Under the pieces are notes generated by a model, which made no database searches, had not been told where the DNA came from, and worked only from the letters and a program-made list of their open reading frames with translations. Of a stretch of DNA of 64,000 nt, positions 1-13,900 are shown piece after piece; position 1 is the stretch's first letter; the number at the start of each line of letters is the position of its first letter. Origin of the DNA: Pterobdella sp. o SKG-2022 (lineage: Eukaryota; Annelida; Clitellata; Hirudinida; Piscicolidae); assembly GCA_964035795.1 (NCBI GenBank), contig OZ038320.1, forward strand, positions 22,028,589-22,092,588, written 5' to 3'. Both the position numbers and the translations under genes were made by a program.

Positions 1-3000
1 AATTTGAGAATATTGAAACTTATAAAACCTATAAAACTTTTCAAATCTAACAAGTTAATAGACTACTGTAGTTTTAAGTGAAGTATGCACTCAGCGCAAA
101 ATTTATAATAGCTTAATTGCCTCAATACAAATTAAATGAGTTGCCATAATGAAATCTATTCTGAACGCTCATATAAAGATAACACCCGTACATGATTGCT
201 GAATACAATGGAAATGTAATGTCATTCACTTTGGGGAATTAAGAAAAAGTTTGAAAGAATAATAATTTCAATTTTTCAAAAAAATAAAAAGATACATTTA
301 AATATTGCGAAAATTGATATGATTTTTGATCACAAACAACTGAAGTTGAACATAAGCAACTTAAAAACTGATTAACAGTTTTAAATACTTTCTCTTTTTA
401 ACGTTTAGTATCATTTCTTTTGATATTGCTATTATTATGAAATGATTGAAAATAAATCATGAAAAAAACGAGAGTAATTAATAATTAGTAATTAATAACT
501 GTCGTGGTGTTTAAATCAACATGCGTGTGTCTATCAATCTTCCATTGTGATACTTTATGAAACTAAAATACCACACGACCTACCTTAATTTTACTCATTC
601 TATTGATTACCCATACATTAAAAACATGGTTATTGGGTGATTTTAGTATTTAAATATATATATACAAAAAAAAGCTAGATACTATATACTATATGGTCTA
701 TGAAGCTTAACTTTTTTGCACTAAAATTTTTCGATTAACACGTTGGACGTTCATTTAATTCATTAAAAGGTAGGTAATTTATTTTCATAAGACAAAGATC
801 GCAGCAGATGTATCTCAGCGGTTTTTTGTATTTATGTGTTACAAAACAATTATTACATTTATATGCTATACTTATATGATCATTAACATGTGACATTATA
901 GTGTAGTACAGAACTATATAATAGATTATTTAAAATAGAAGTTCAGAATTAAAAATAAAAGCATAAAAACTATGAAAATCGTAAAAAATAAAACAAATTT
1001 TTTTCAAAACTAGATATGTTTGTATGTATGTATATTAAAAGGTGGTTGTTGATTTTTTGTTGAGAATGAACTCAGCAATCGCTTAAAGTCAATAGGTAAG
1101 CCTAACGATCAACAGTGTGGTGCAATACTTTTGATAAAATCTCTCTTATCAATGCCTAGAATGCCATTTTTTTAAAGTGCGCTAAACAGATTATTTTAAC
1201 ATTCAGTACAAAAGATATTAGTTTTCTTTGTTACAATTTTTGGTTGTTTTTTATTATATTAGTTCTTCATCAAGTAAATAAGTTTTTTCAGAACTGTGTA
1301 TAATTAATGCAAAATAAATTAGGTTAAGAACTAGGAAAAATTTTATTTGAAATTACAAAGGATTAAAGTGAGATATAAAAAATGCCAAAGTTTTCAGCCA
1401 TTATACTGTTTCCAAGTGGTTTCGACAGTTCCATGCTTCTTTGGGCTTCATTGATTTCTAGATAACAATGTTACTTATCAATTTTCTATTTAAATTTGTA
1501 TTCAATTTTTCAATAGTTATTAGCTAGTTATCCTTTATTTTGTGTGACAAAAATGCAAAAAAATTCTAGATAACGTGGCTTAATCTGTCTGCATCCTTCC
1601 ATAGCTCTACATTAGAAGCATAATCTGTTTATGTTATTTGGTTGAGTCATTAGTACTGAATGTTTGTTTTGTGGAGCTGTTATTGTTGATAAAGCTCAAT
1701 ACCTTAACGATGTCATCAAATTGATCAACAACTATCAAAAATTTTAAAGGGTTTTTGAAGCTATACTTTTAGTTTCATTTTTTCTTATACATGAGCTCAT
1801 GCACTTTTTGAAACAAATTGATTAGTTATCAAAAGTGAAATTTAATTAATATCATTGAGAAAAACCTAATTAACGGTATATTTTGTAATTAAACTAATAA
1901 GTTGGAGACTCACACCTAATATGCAACTAGATAAGATGGTTTGAACTACATAATAATGTTTAGATAACTTTTGAAAACTGAACTACCACTGGTTACTCCA
2001 AAAAACTTAAAAATATTTAATTGAAAAAGAATTACTTGAAAATAAATTTTATAGTCTAGATTTAAGTAAATCGTAAATAGTCATTAATTTAATAAAAAAT
2101 ATGAAAAAACTTTGAAAATGAAACTCTTATTTTTGTATGTATGTGATAACTTAATAGTTTAATTGTTTTTTAAAGAGTCAATCGTTTAATTGATTCCAAT
2201 AAAAATTTTAAATTCTTTATCAATTGTATTTAAACTTCACATAAAACACAAGAAATATGATTAAAAATTTGATTGGCTTATGTTACAATGGTACATCTCA
2301 AATGAAAAACTGAGTTGAGTCGATAAGAGTAATACTACAAATGAATGACTTTAAGATGAAAGGTTTGTCTGATGTTTGAATGTCATTTCGTACTGCTTTA
2401 TGATTGATGGAGAAGTGAATACTTTGTGAATAACTTTTTCAAAAACAATCATGTTGAATAGAGAAAACAAAAATATTATAATAATCGATGGTATTAGTGT
2501 GAATTTTGATTGAGGAAATAATAATAGACTTTTTTAAAATAGAATTTTTGTATGGAATGGAATAATTGAAGCAAAAAACGGTATCTTTATTAAAAATTCT
2601 TGCAAAAACGTTGGAAATCCATTTTTAAACAAGCTTTGCACTTAATAAATATATTTGTTACCGATACAAGAATAATTTCCATGTATTTTTAAGCTTATTT
2701 TTATTTTAATCCATAACTTGGTTTCATGATTCGTTCTAAAACAGGTGTAAATAAAAAATTAATTTAAAAATTTGAAAAATATTCTATCAAATTAATATAA
2801 GCATCAACTTCAACTTTTTTAAGTTCTATATTAAAATATTTTTATTTTTTAAAATTATTTTTGGATGAACGAAATCAAAATGCAAGATGATTTTTGTTAC
2901 AGACTAGATAACACTTTAAATTTGTAGAAATACATATCTTTTGCACAATTGCGTATCTCAATGCAAATGAAAGCTTCGGATGAAGACATGTCGAAATTCA

Positions 3001-6000
3001 AAATCTTCATAAAGTAGTACTTGACTGATTTTTGTATCATTTGCACATATTCGAAAAGTTTCAATTTGAAAATAATTTTGATAGTCAAATGATGACTTGG
3101 AAATTTCTTTTGTTTTATGTTAAAATCCTTTAGTTCAAATCAAAATTAAACTCAAATTTCAATTATGTATTTTAAACAATATAATAAAATAATTTTTTTA
3201 TTCATATTATTTCGAATACAAAAAAATTTAATGCAAAAGTGAAACTTCCAAGAACTTTTGTTGGAAAATATTAAAAGGAGTGGCGCCAAAGTAAAAATTA
3301 ACGTCTCGATAGCTTTTGTTGGACTAAAACTAGAAACAAAGCAAAACAATAAGAACCATTTTATTAAAAAACCCATGCGTTTTTGGTAATAAAGTATTAA
3401 AATTATTTGTATTTATAGATTGCGTATTCTCGGAAGTGTATTATCTTTGTATAGTACTAAGCCAATATAATTATGATCAAGGTGTCTAGACAGTACAGTT
3501 AGCGGTGTTTTATTGCATTATTTTATGCATCATGTATGTCAATTGTCATTGTTTCTTTTGCACGTTTGAATTCAAGAATGGTGCTTGATTTTATTACAAT
3601 TTATTTCATAATTCTTTTTATGGATTTGTTGAAAATAAAACCCGCCAGTTTTCTACACTATTTTTTTTGGAAGCATTGATGATCGTGATAATTATGTGTA
3701 TTTAAAAACAAGCTTGAACTCATGAAAGTAATTTGCGATATAATTTTTTTATGAAAAAACTCCATTATAAAAAATTACATTAACTATAACTCAACAAGTT
3801 CAATTTTCTATATTTAATTAAACAGTTAAAAATATTTTCTTTTTTCAAATGCTTAAGTAAGCTGCTCGCACGACTAGCTTTTTAAAAAGTCTACAAATTA
3901 GTCCCAACACGTTAAAGGCAACTTTGAATTATTTACTTTGAAACCCCTTTGGAATTTATTTAAAACACAAAATTTTTCTTTTCTAAACAAATGATAGTTT
4001 GAAATAAGCAGTAGAAAGTATATTTTTATTTTTTTTGGTTTTGATAGCGTTGTTTCACAATGAGTTATATTTTAAAAAATCATATAGATTCTGATGAAAA
4101 AAACTCCATATATAAGAATTATTAGGGCATAAATACTTTTCTATTTGCTCGGACTCGATCTAATTTGATTGTCAATGAATTAAATCGATGACGCTTTGAA
4201 GATTTACAAAAAAATTTTGTCTACCAAAATCAACTAAGTAAATAAATCTTTAAATAAATTTCTAAATGATTTCAAACTTGTTTGTCTAAATGAGTGAAGT
4301 TTCTATACAAATCAGGTCCGTGCTTTTCTTAAAGCCGAATAAAAATGACTTTTTGAATATTATTTCAAAAGTTTCGGTTAATATATTTCTTTTATAAAAT
4401 AACCTAATTCTACTTCCTTGCTTCTATTTGATTTGAAATTAACCTTATTTGTTGATGGTATTTAAAAATAATTTAATTCACTTCACTGGTGTAATGATGA
4501 ATATTATGCTAAAACATCATTGTATCAAGCGAAGTTTTATAAATTGTTACTTCTTAGTTTCATTAAGTAATCTCAAGACTCAATTGAATCAAATGTGAAA
4601 GCACCAACATTGAATATCATTATGAACCAATAGGTTAAACTCGAGAAATTTTAAAATTGTTTAATTTTGATTATTTGAATTCAGTTGAAACTCTGAAATA
4701 TTAAAAATTTAATTAAAAACACTGAGTAGTTACAAAGAAAAACTTTCGAAACTCTAGAGAAGTTATTTTTTTCACGCACAGCACACAAACTTGATTATGT
4801 GATGGAAAGTTTGTGCACGTGACTGGGATGAAAATAGAGAAAGCTAATTGGTTGGCTAATTTTGCCGGAAGTCGTCTGCATTATTGGCGAGTTATAAATG
4901 TCTAGTGGCAAAACACTTGTTTTTAAAATTTTTCAACAAACTCACTTTTTTTTCAAAAATTGCAGTAATAGTTCAAAACTTTTAAATTAAAATTTTGGAA
5001 AAATTTTGATTTACTGGAAGCTATCTAGACTATTTAAAATATCGAGTAATTTGTAGCCAAAAATTCAGTTCAAACAAAACTGAAATGAATTTAGGTATAA
5101 AACAGAAATAGTATAAAAATAGATTATTTCCATTGGTAATTCCATCAATAAAATACAAGTTTCCGTATTATTAATATCATGTATATCTTTATGCCGAGCG
5201 TTTATACAACATACTTATGAAAATATTTTTTTTCTTTGTTTACAATGTTTTTGTAACCTGCATCAATTGCAGTTTTTAGCTACTATGAAAATATCAACTG
5301 GGAGAGCTTCATCAATACTACCAGCAAATATTAAGGAGTAAATGCAAAGGTCCAATGGAGTGCACTACAACAAGTATTAGTATCCATGCATCATTGCTGA
5401 GTTTGCTATCAAAATATACAACAATTTCTTAATGCTACATTCAGAGTAAGTTGAAAAATAGACTTTGAATTATAACATCAGAATTTTTGAAAACTTTCTT
5501 AAATTTATATTCTGAAAAACAAGAAAAATGAGTTTTTTAACCTTGAGTTCACCTATCGTATCACAATATAGACGTATTTTTGGTTATATTGCTTAGTTAA
5601 AACATATAAAATTATTTTCTATCAAACCAAAATCTATAAGTTGAATTTATATCGTTTTAAGAAACTTTCATTCAAATTATGACAAAGCCGAACAGATGCG
5701 GACAAAAGCCATTAAATTTCACAAACTTAAAATGTGAATTTAAAGTCTTAAATCTCAATGTTTTATTTATTAAACCGTGAGTTTCTATGAATATTTATGC
5801 AGAGAATTTTTTGAAAGTTATAAAACAAAATTATTTCACTCATGCAGTTTTGTAGGTTAGAATATCAATATGAATAGTCCGCATGTTTTATGGCTTTATT
5901 AATGAAGATTTTTAAATTTATGGATACAAATTCATTTTTAAAATCAAAGATTTTTTATGTATTTATTTTATTTTTGATGCACAATACTTTTAAATAATAC

Positions 6001-7936
6001 AGATCAGCTCTTCGAGTCGAACCATTTGTTAAATCATTTAAGAAATTCAACAGTTGACAATTCCTTTAATATGATTTTAGGAACGTTAACCTAAGCACGT
6101 CTTAATTTAATTTCTTTAGCGGGCTTTTGTTCATTTCTCCATCAAAAGGCTGAATCATCTTAAAAGCCAGTTGATCTTCGTTATAGTCCACATTGAAACC
6201 ACCTTCTACCACACACCTATAATTAATTTAAAAACATATTTATAAAATTAAATAAAATTAACTTTCAAAGTTAAAAAAATGAAACATAATGTCATTGTAG
6301 AAAATTTTTAGAACGTGGAAGCAAATCTAGAAATATTTAAAAATTTGCATTGTAAACTTTTCAAGTTTTGTTCTTGCGTCCTTCTATGAGTTTGTGGCAC
6401 GATTTGCTTTCTATTTTTTTCTTATCTATTCTTTTATGTACGTTTTATATTTTATTTTTGTCACAGTCCGATCGGTTTTGTATAGAAAAATTTTCACGTT
6501 TCATTTAAAAGATTTTTATTTTAGACAGAACAAAATACTTATAATAATGAATCTCGAATTCGGAGATATTTTTGTTTTGAGTACATTTTTTGAAAGACTT
6601 ATTTTTTGTTTTTATGATCGCATGTGTGATTAATTTAATAAATTTCACAATAGAAGTTTTTTTTCTATCTTCAATGAATTAAATTTTTTCTATTTAGTTT
6701 ACTAGTCATCGGTTGAAATTCGATTTTCACTGCAGATTTTTCATAATTCTTTTGAAATGTTATTTTTTGACTATTATTTCATGGTTTCTAATTTCTATCA
6801 TAAAACTGTTGAAAAACTGCACCTAGAAAATATGGTTTTTAAAAAGTAAAAAAGTTATTTTAAATTCTTCAAAATTACAATTCAAACTCAGTATAGTATT
6901 TTTAATTCAAGATACATAAAAATGTGTAGTGAAAAATATACAGAAAAATGTGAGAAAGGACGGTTGATGCTTTAAGAAATCAAAAGCCATCAACAACTCT
7001 CAAAGATTGATAGGCAACATTCTAAACTCCTTGTCTCGCAAAACAATTTCTTCTTCACTGTTGCCTTTGTTTTAGACTTTTTCGTGTTGCCTCTTATTTT
7101 TTTCCAACTTTCTTTTTTTTTAATATTTTAGCATTTTTTCCTGGTCACAGCATGAATCATTTGATGCCATTTTTCAACTTTTCCTCCGCGCCACAAAGCA
7201 TTTTTCATCATTGCGTGATTTATTTTCAAAAACACATTCTTCTGCTTATGTAATTGATGCGATATAGAATAATCCACTTAACTTCCTCTCTCAGTTACAA
7301 ACTATTTCATCAAATTTCATGCTTTTAGTCGATAAATTGCTAATAACTTGCAATATGAATCTCAGAATGAAACAACAAAAAGCGTGAGATGCTGCTTGAT
7401 ATTTGGTATTGATCGAAGCATTGATCGAGTAAACGTGAGCTTAAATAAGTTACCTTACAAAGTTATAAATGCGATTTGCCACAAAAGGAATAGAAAATAT
7501 CGCCATCATTATCATGTTCACTATGCCGCACTCACTATTTCATATCGATTCCTGCAATATTTAACAAAAAATAGAATTTAAATACTTTAAAAAATTTTTT
7601 TTTTTCATAATACTAAATAAATATCTATTTTCATTACATGCAAAATTTTATTATCTAGTTTTCATAAAAACCAAACAAAAAATTTTGAACACGGATTTTT
7701 TTGAATTGTGCAAATAATCACAATTAGTGAATGTTATAAACGGGTTGAGTCGGCAGTATGGCGTCTTACTGGCATGTTGGCCGATGTGTGGAAATTACAG
7801 AAATTGTGAAATTTATTCAAATTCATAGAAACCTCATCTAAAATTCATAAAAATGTGGGTTTTTAAAGATTTTTTAAAGATGTCCACGCTGTAGGCTCAT
7901 TTGTATTCGAGAGAAAGTCTTTTTGATGTTCTTGTA

Positions 7937-7974
7937 AGATCACATACAAGATCACATACAAGATCACATACAAG
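7937..7974. repeat. 12-bp minisatellite
   Basis: The unit AGATCACATACA occurs three times in exact tandem, followed by the first two bases of a fourth copy. It lies in presumed intron or intergenic DNA and no function is visible. Confidence 0.9.
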
Positions 7975-10900
7975 GAGTAAAAAACTTGGAAAATTTTTCA
8001 AATTTTTGGAATGAGTTTTTATTGAACGACACGTGTTGTGGTGATTAGATAGACCGGATTTAATCAATGCAAGCCCGGCGGATGTTCAAATGAAGAAAAA
8101 ACTCTAAGAAAATGTCTGATGTGGCAAAATTTAATTACACGTTAATGCCAAAAGAGTTTCTTCAGAGAAAGTTCTGATTTACTTATATTCTTTTCTGTTT
8201 TGTTTCGATCAATTTGAAACGTTCATGTGCTCCAGTTTTGCTAAAATTTTTGTAGCTTTAAAAGAATTATTTTCAAGTTGATGAAAAGTAAATGTTTTTT
8301 AACTTTGATACCGGTGAAAGGATGTTTTATAATTCAGCACACAGGTATGATTCACTTATGACTCATATAAAAATGACGACAAAAGAAGTTTTTAATTTAA
8401 AAAGACAGCTATTTATGAGTTTGAAAATGTTATTAATAACTTTAATGATATGAAAATTTCATTTTCAGTCTTTTAGAAACCTCAAGTTCAAAATAATTTA
8501 TATTTTATAACTTAACTTATTGATTTCGTTTCAAGATGCAGCGTAAAAAATATTGAAATAAAATTCATCAAAAAAAAAACACAGTTAAAACCTTCAAGTG
8601 TGGATGAAAATTTTCTTGAAAACAATTTCTGCGCAAAAGTTAGAACTTCGCGCTAAGTTTTGTTGTCTACACTTAAAAAATTCGCACGAAAAACTGAAAC
8701 AAAAAGTGATGAAACCAATGCTATTAACAACATCAGTGTAAGAGTCCTACCATTACCAAGCTTGAAAACTGTGTATATCACACCTCTATTGAATAGTCTC
8801 ATTATGCCAATAAGTCTAACTCCGTATTATCAGACTAATAAGTCATCATTAGACTGAATTAAAGTCGAGCAATATGTTCGAGTAGCACAACACTAGTGTC
8901 ACAACAACACAAACGTCAACAAAGCATAAAAGCGGGCGTAAATTAATTTGAAAAAAAATTTATAGCTACCTTCTATTTTGAAAAACACTATTTTCCCCTA
9001 ATGCTTGTGACGTTTTATGCATTTTTTTTTGTTTTTGTTTATTTTATCGCTTTTTGTGTATTTTTTTCCATAAAATGATTCTAAAATTCAACATTTTTGA
9101 ATATGTTGAGAATGTTATCAATAGTTTTTGAACATTTTTTTTATAAAAGCTATGTTGAAAGTGCTACTACCTCACACAAACACAGTTTCTAGAATGCATT
9201 ACATCAATACGCTTGTATTTAGACACAAATTACATTGTATTTTCAAAAACATAAAAATACATTGTCTAAAAACTCATTTTTCCTATTAATTTTTTCATCA
9301 TGATCCGTGTTTCGACGTCATGACGTGGCGTCAATACTAAGTCAAAAATTTTGTCATTTTTGTCGTTGTGGGAGGTTGAAGTAGAAATTAGTTTTGTAGG
9401 AATTTTTTCTATCTAATCAGAACCTGAGAAGAGTTTTTTCATATAAAGATCATATTGCACGGTAAAAAATGCATTGAACTAAGAAATAAATAAAGAGTAT
9501 TTTTTAACGGTTACTCGCTCAAATGTGTTCACAAAAGGTTTCAAAATCATAAATTTAAAATCGAAATAAATGAACAGTTTTAAAAATAATGTGATTTTTT
9601 AAAAATTTAATAACGTCATTAAGATTAAATTTCTTGAAAAATCAACCTCAAAAGCCCTTAAAAATTAAAAATATCATTCAAGCATATCACCTAAAAACCT
9701 TTAAAAACGTTTGAAACAAAAGTCATTGTTTTAACATGTTAAAAAATAAACACAAAACAAAGAACAAAGAACAACAATGGCGGCAACAGATGTGGTTGGC
9801 ACATCACGATAGTCGTTTTGAGTTTTCCGTCATATTTCTTTGTTGAAACACACGTTTCATGTTTCAAATGGTTAATGGTGCTTTTATACGGTTTTACTAA
9901 ATTGAAGACACCGAACGAATGTAGCATGAGTGGCATAGGAGTTTGTGTGCCTGCTTGTTACAACGATTCCTTCGCTACTTTCCTCTTATATAGTTTCATT
10001 AACAATTTCATGTTTCTTTTTTTATTTGATTATATAAAATCATCTTATAAAAATTCAAAAATGATTTTTTGAAAATTTTACTAAATATATCAATTTTTTA
10101 AACCTTTTCAAATAAACTCAACTTTTCAAAATTTTAAAAATATTTGAATAGCACTAATCCCTAGACGTTAGAGAGATATTTTAAAATAATATTGTAATAG
10201 AGATTATAGCAACAACTGAAATGCGCCAATATTAAGTAAACATACGTTTTGAGGTAATTCTATGAGTAAACATTGATAACAACAGTAATAAAATTATTGT
10301 ATTACGCGAAGAAATTAATAGATTTAAAAAAGATTTGAGTGTATGATCCTAATAATAGTATTCAGTTATTGATAACTTGTAGGTTAGATGTCTAACATAA
10401 AAACTAATAGCAACAATTCAAGGTTGAAATGTTGTGTGCAAAGTTGTAATAATGATGTATAGATAAGAAAAGATAATGGGAATAAGGATAATAGAAAGAT
10501 GAGAGGATAATGTAGATAGTAATAATGATATTGAGAAGTTGAGATTTGGTATAAAAGATGGAGATATGAGTTTGTCCAATAATAAATTTCTCTTTTCTTC
10601 AACAATATCACTTTACAGAATGCATAAAATATTTCAAATTTTGAAGATTTTTCAAAGATTTATGTTACTTGAGTTTAACCTTTACATTTCACATACAACA
10701 TAAGATTTTCTTTTCGTCGTAGCAGGAATATTTTTGATATTATACTGAATTGGAAGTAAAAAAGCATTTATACAAAGCAACAAATAAAAAATAAATTTTT
10801 GATAGAATATTTGTTCGTTTTATTATTATTTTATAGCTAGGATTCGCAGCTTAGTTTTCAGTTGAGGCCTTTATTGCTTTTTGCCATAGATGGTCGCTTT

Positions 10901-13900
10901 AAACAGATTAATAAACTTTATTAACCTTTACGACTTTCTCCATCATTTTTGCCTTTAAAACATTTTTTTCAAAAACAACATTTCAACATCAAATAATTTT
11001 TTTTTCAATTTATTTATTGAATTCTTTAAAAAATGTTTGAAGAAGATTTCAAAAGGATCACTTTCAATTGACATAGATAATCATCAATGCATTTGCCCCC
11101 GCATTTGTTCATATGCATTTTTATATCTTGTTCCTTATTTATTTCGCTTCAAAATTAGTTTTTTATGTTCAATATTACAGATTTTTTGTATTAACTTCTG
11201 TTTATTTTGATTAGATTTGAATCCAAGGTTTCACAGTGTATTTATTTCAAAAGAATATTTGTAGTTTTTGAAATTTCGAAACGTTCCCGCGGCTGGGATG
11301 GGTCTTATAATTAATCGTAAGATCAAATCAAAACTACAATATATGCATCGTATATCAACATTATTTTAAAATTCTTATTTTTAATAGGCATACATTTTTC
11401 TACGCCGTTAAAGTTTGTGTGAGGATTGAAGGTCAGTAGAGTATCCATATAAACTTGAGTAAATCAATTACTATTTCACACGATAAAGATTCTAACAAAT
11501 ATTGTATGAAGAGTATCTTTCTAAAAAATTTACCAAAAATAATTTTAAAGATATTTTCTCTAAAACTTCAAAACTATTTTTGAACATTTATTTTTATGGA
11601 TTTTTTATTATAATTAAAAAAGGTGACGTTTGTAGCTCAGAAATGAAAAATAAAACAGATTAAAGTAAGGAAAATTTTGGGGAAAATTGAAAGCTCGTTA
11701 AAATTATAATCAACTTTTCAAATATTTCATTTTTGAACATTGGTTTCTATATTAAATATTGGTTTCTATTTTAAGCTCGAGTATGAATCTATTTTTCGAT
11801 AGAAATTTTTTATTTCGAACTTTATGAAATTTACGAAAATTAAAACGAAAAAAAGAAAAAAAATTCACTGAACGATCAATTGGTGTATATTGAAAGACAT
11901 CGTGACTAATAAGTATTGATCTCTTAGTACTAGGCATATACAAGCTCACTAATACAAGACAAAATATAATGGAGACTTGTATAAAGAATTTCAATGATAT
12001 TAATCTATGGTGGGATTGCAATGAAACTGAATGTATACATTATTTTTAAAATCTGGATGTGTTGTGGCGGACCTCATACGATATAATAGCGTATTATACC
12101 TCAATTAACTTTCACCCTGCACAAACAACGTATACGTTGAATACGATTTCATATATACCTTTGAAATAATTATAAATATTATAAAATTCACAAGTGTCAT
12201 CAAGGACAGATTTATTGATGCTTCAAAAACCATGGCAGTGAATGTATAAACATAGTGCGCCTCCTGAAATTATATTTTGAATATCAGATTTTTAAACTTT
12301 ATCTTGATAAACTTAAAATTTAATTAACTTAATATTTTAATTGTTTTTTTAAAATATAAAATATATATCTTTTTGAAATCCAAAGAAATATTTTCAAAAA
12401 TTGACAAATATTTTTTCTTTCCAGTTCTCTTTAAATTATTCATTGAAACGAATTTTTTCATTTTTACTTCGCATCGATGTATCGTGCTTCATCCATCGGA
12501 ATTCGAAGATTCTTATTGAAATATTTTTCTTTTTATATCAGCTCAGTGAATCTATGCAGATTTTGAAAGGTTATCAAAACTTTGAAATTAATTTCTGAGT
12601 CAAATCTAGTTTGAAAGTTTTTTAGTTTTTAAAATTCCATTAGGATGCTAATATACATTTTAATTTATCTTTTAACTCTTAAGCTTTTAAGGCTGCGTCG
12701 TTATCTTTTCCATCTCTAAGAGGTTTTGCCGTTTTTTCGACTTTAAGCATATTTCAAGCTTTCACTTTCCGAATAAGTTTGTAAACTTGAGTTTAATTTT
12801 TTTCAAGTTAATAAATAAGTTGATTATATGTATAAATATAGGCTTTTATAACAAGCGCATAATTGGAAGTGCTTAAAACTGTCTATTCAAGAAAGAACTT
12901 ATAAAGCACCTCATTATCTTTTTATCAACGTTATTTTGACTGATTATCTTTATTTTTGTCAAAAATGCACAAAATTTAGGTAAAGAAAATGGAATATTTG
13001 TGAATATAAGCAGAGAGACTTGGAGGAATAAAGAATGAGATGATTAATTGTCCGATAAGCGAATGTCTTGTCCATTTGTGTCTTAGCAATGATGTTTGAA
13101 AAAGATAATTTTAGGTGAAGCTGATGCGGTTTGAATTGAATACTGAATTAAGAAACAAAATTTTCAAAAACGTCAAAAAATTGAAATGCATTGAAAAATT
13201 AAAAATAACAAATTTTGAATGTAGTCTAAAGAAGCTATAAAAAAAATATTTTAGATTGAAATTATGTGATATTCAAAGTATACATGTATTTCATTAATAG
13301 TTTTTAGGACACATGAAAAAATGCAATGAGAAGCATGAAATGGAATTGAATTGCAAGGTCATGGCTTAATGAAGAAGGTAGACAGATAACTGATAAAGAT
13401 TCTTTAGTGGTCACATGATATTGGTACAATCTTCAAAAATTTTGTTTTATATGAAATAGTTAAACAATTTTTATAAACTACTCTAAGTTATTATAATTGC
13501 TTATTTGAGATTCATCAACGATTTTATTTTAAAAAGTAAGCCACATACTAAAGACAAGCAAGCAAATGGTGGTTTCATTGGATTTATAATTCTTATGTCG
13601 TTGATCATAAAACACAAACCCTCGAAATTCATCTTCAAACTGCAATGCATTTGAATTACCCTAACATGAATAATTAAATTTAATTATAAGCCATCGAATT
13701 GGATACAAATGAATCTAAAGTTACACCAAAGTTTCAAGCCAAGTTATCCATGAATTAAGTCGGGTTTTAGGACATTCATGTTAAAATAGTGCATACAAAC
13801 CTGTTCTTGCAAACACCAGCTCAATTAAGGATAAAAAATGATTAGAAACTCAATGAAATATATACTTTGAATAAAATTAAAAATAACTTGGTGTTTTTAG

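Noticed and set aside
6007..6025. CGAGTCGAACC, reverse complement resembling a tRNA B box
   Set aside because: The flanking bases do not form a T stem and no acceptor stem or A box is found at the right distance.
8660..8857. 65-codon open frame with somewhat higher complexity (KKFARKTETKSDETNAI...)
   Set aside because: I considered it as a muscleblind finger-1 exon because of KKFA, but the required cysteines and CKFAH pattern are absent and no acceptor/donor pair fits.
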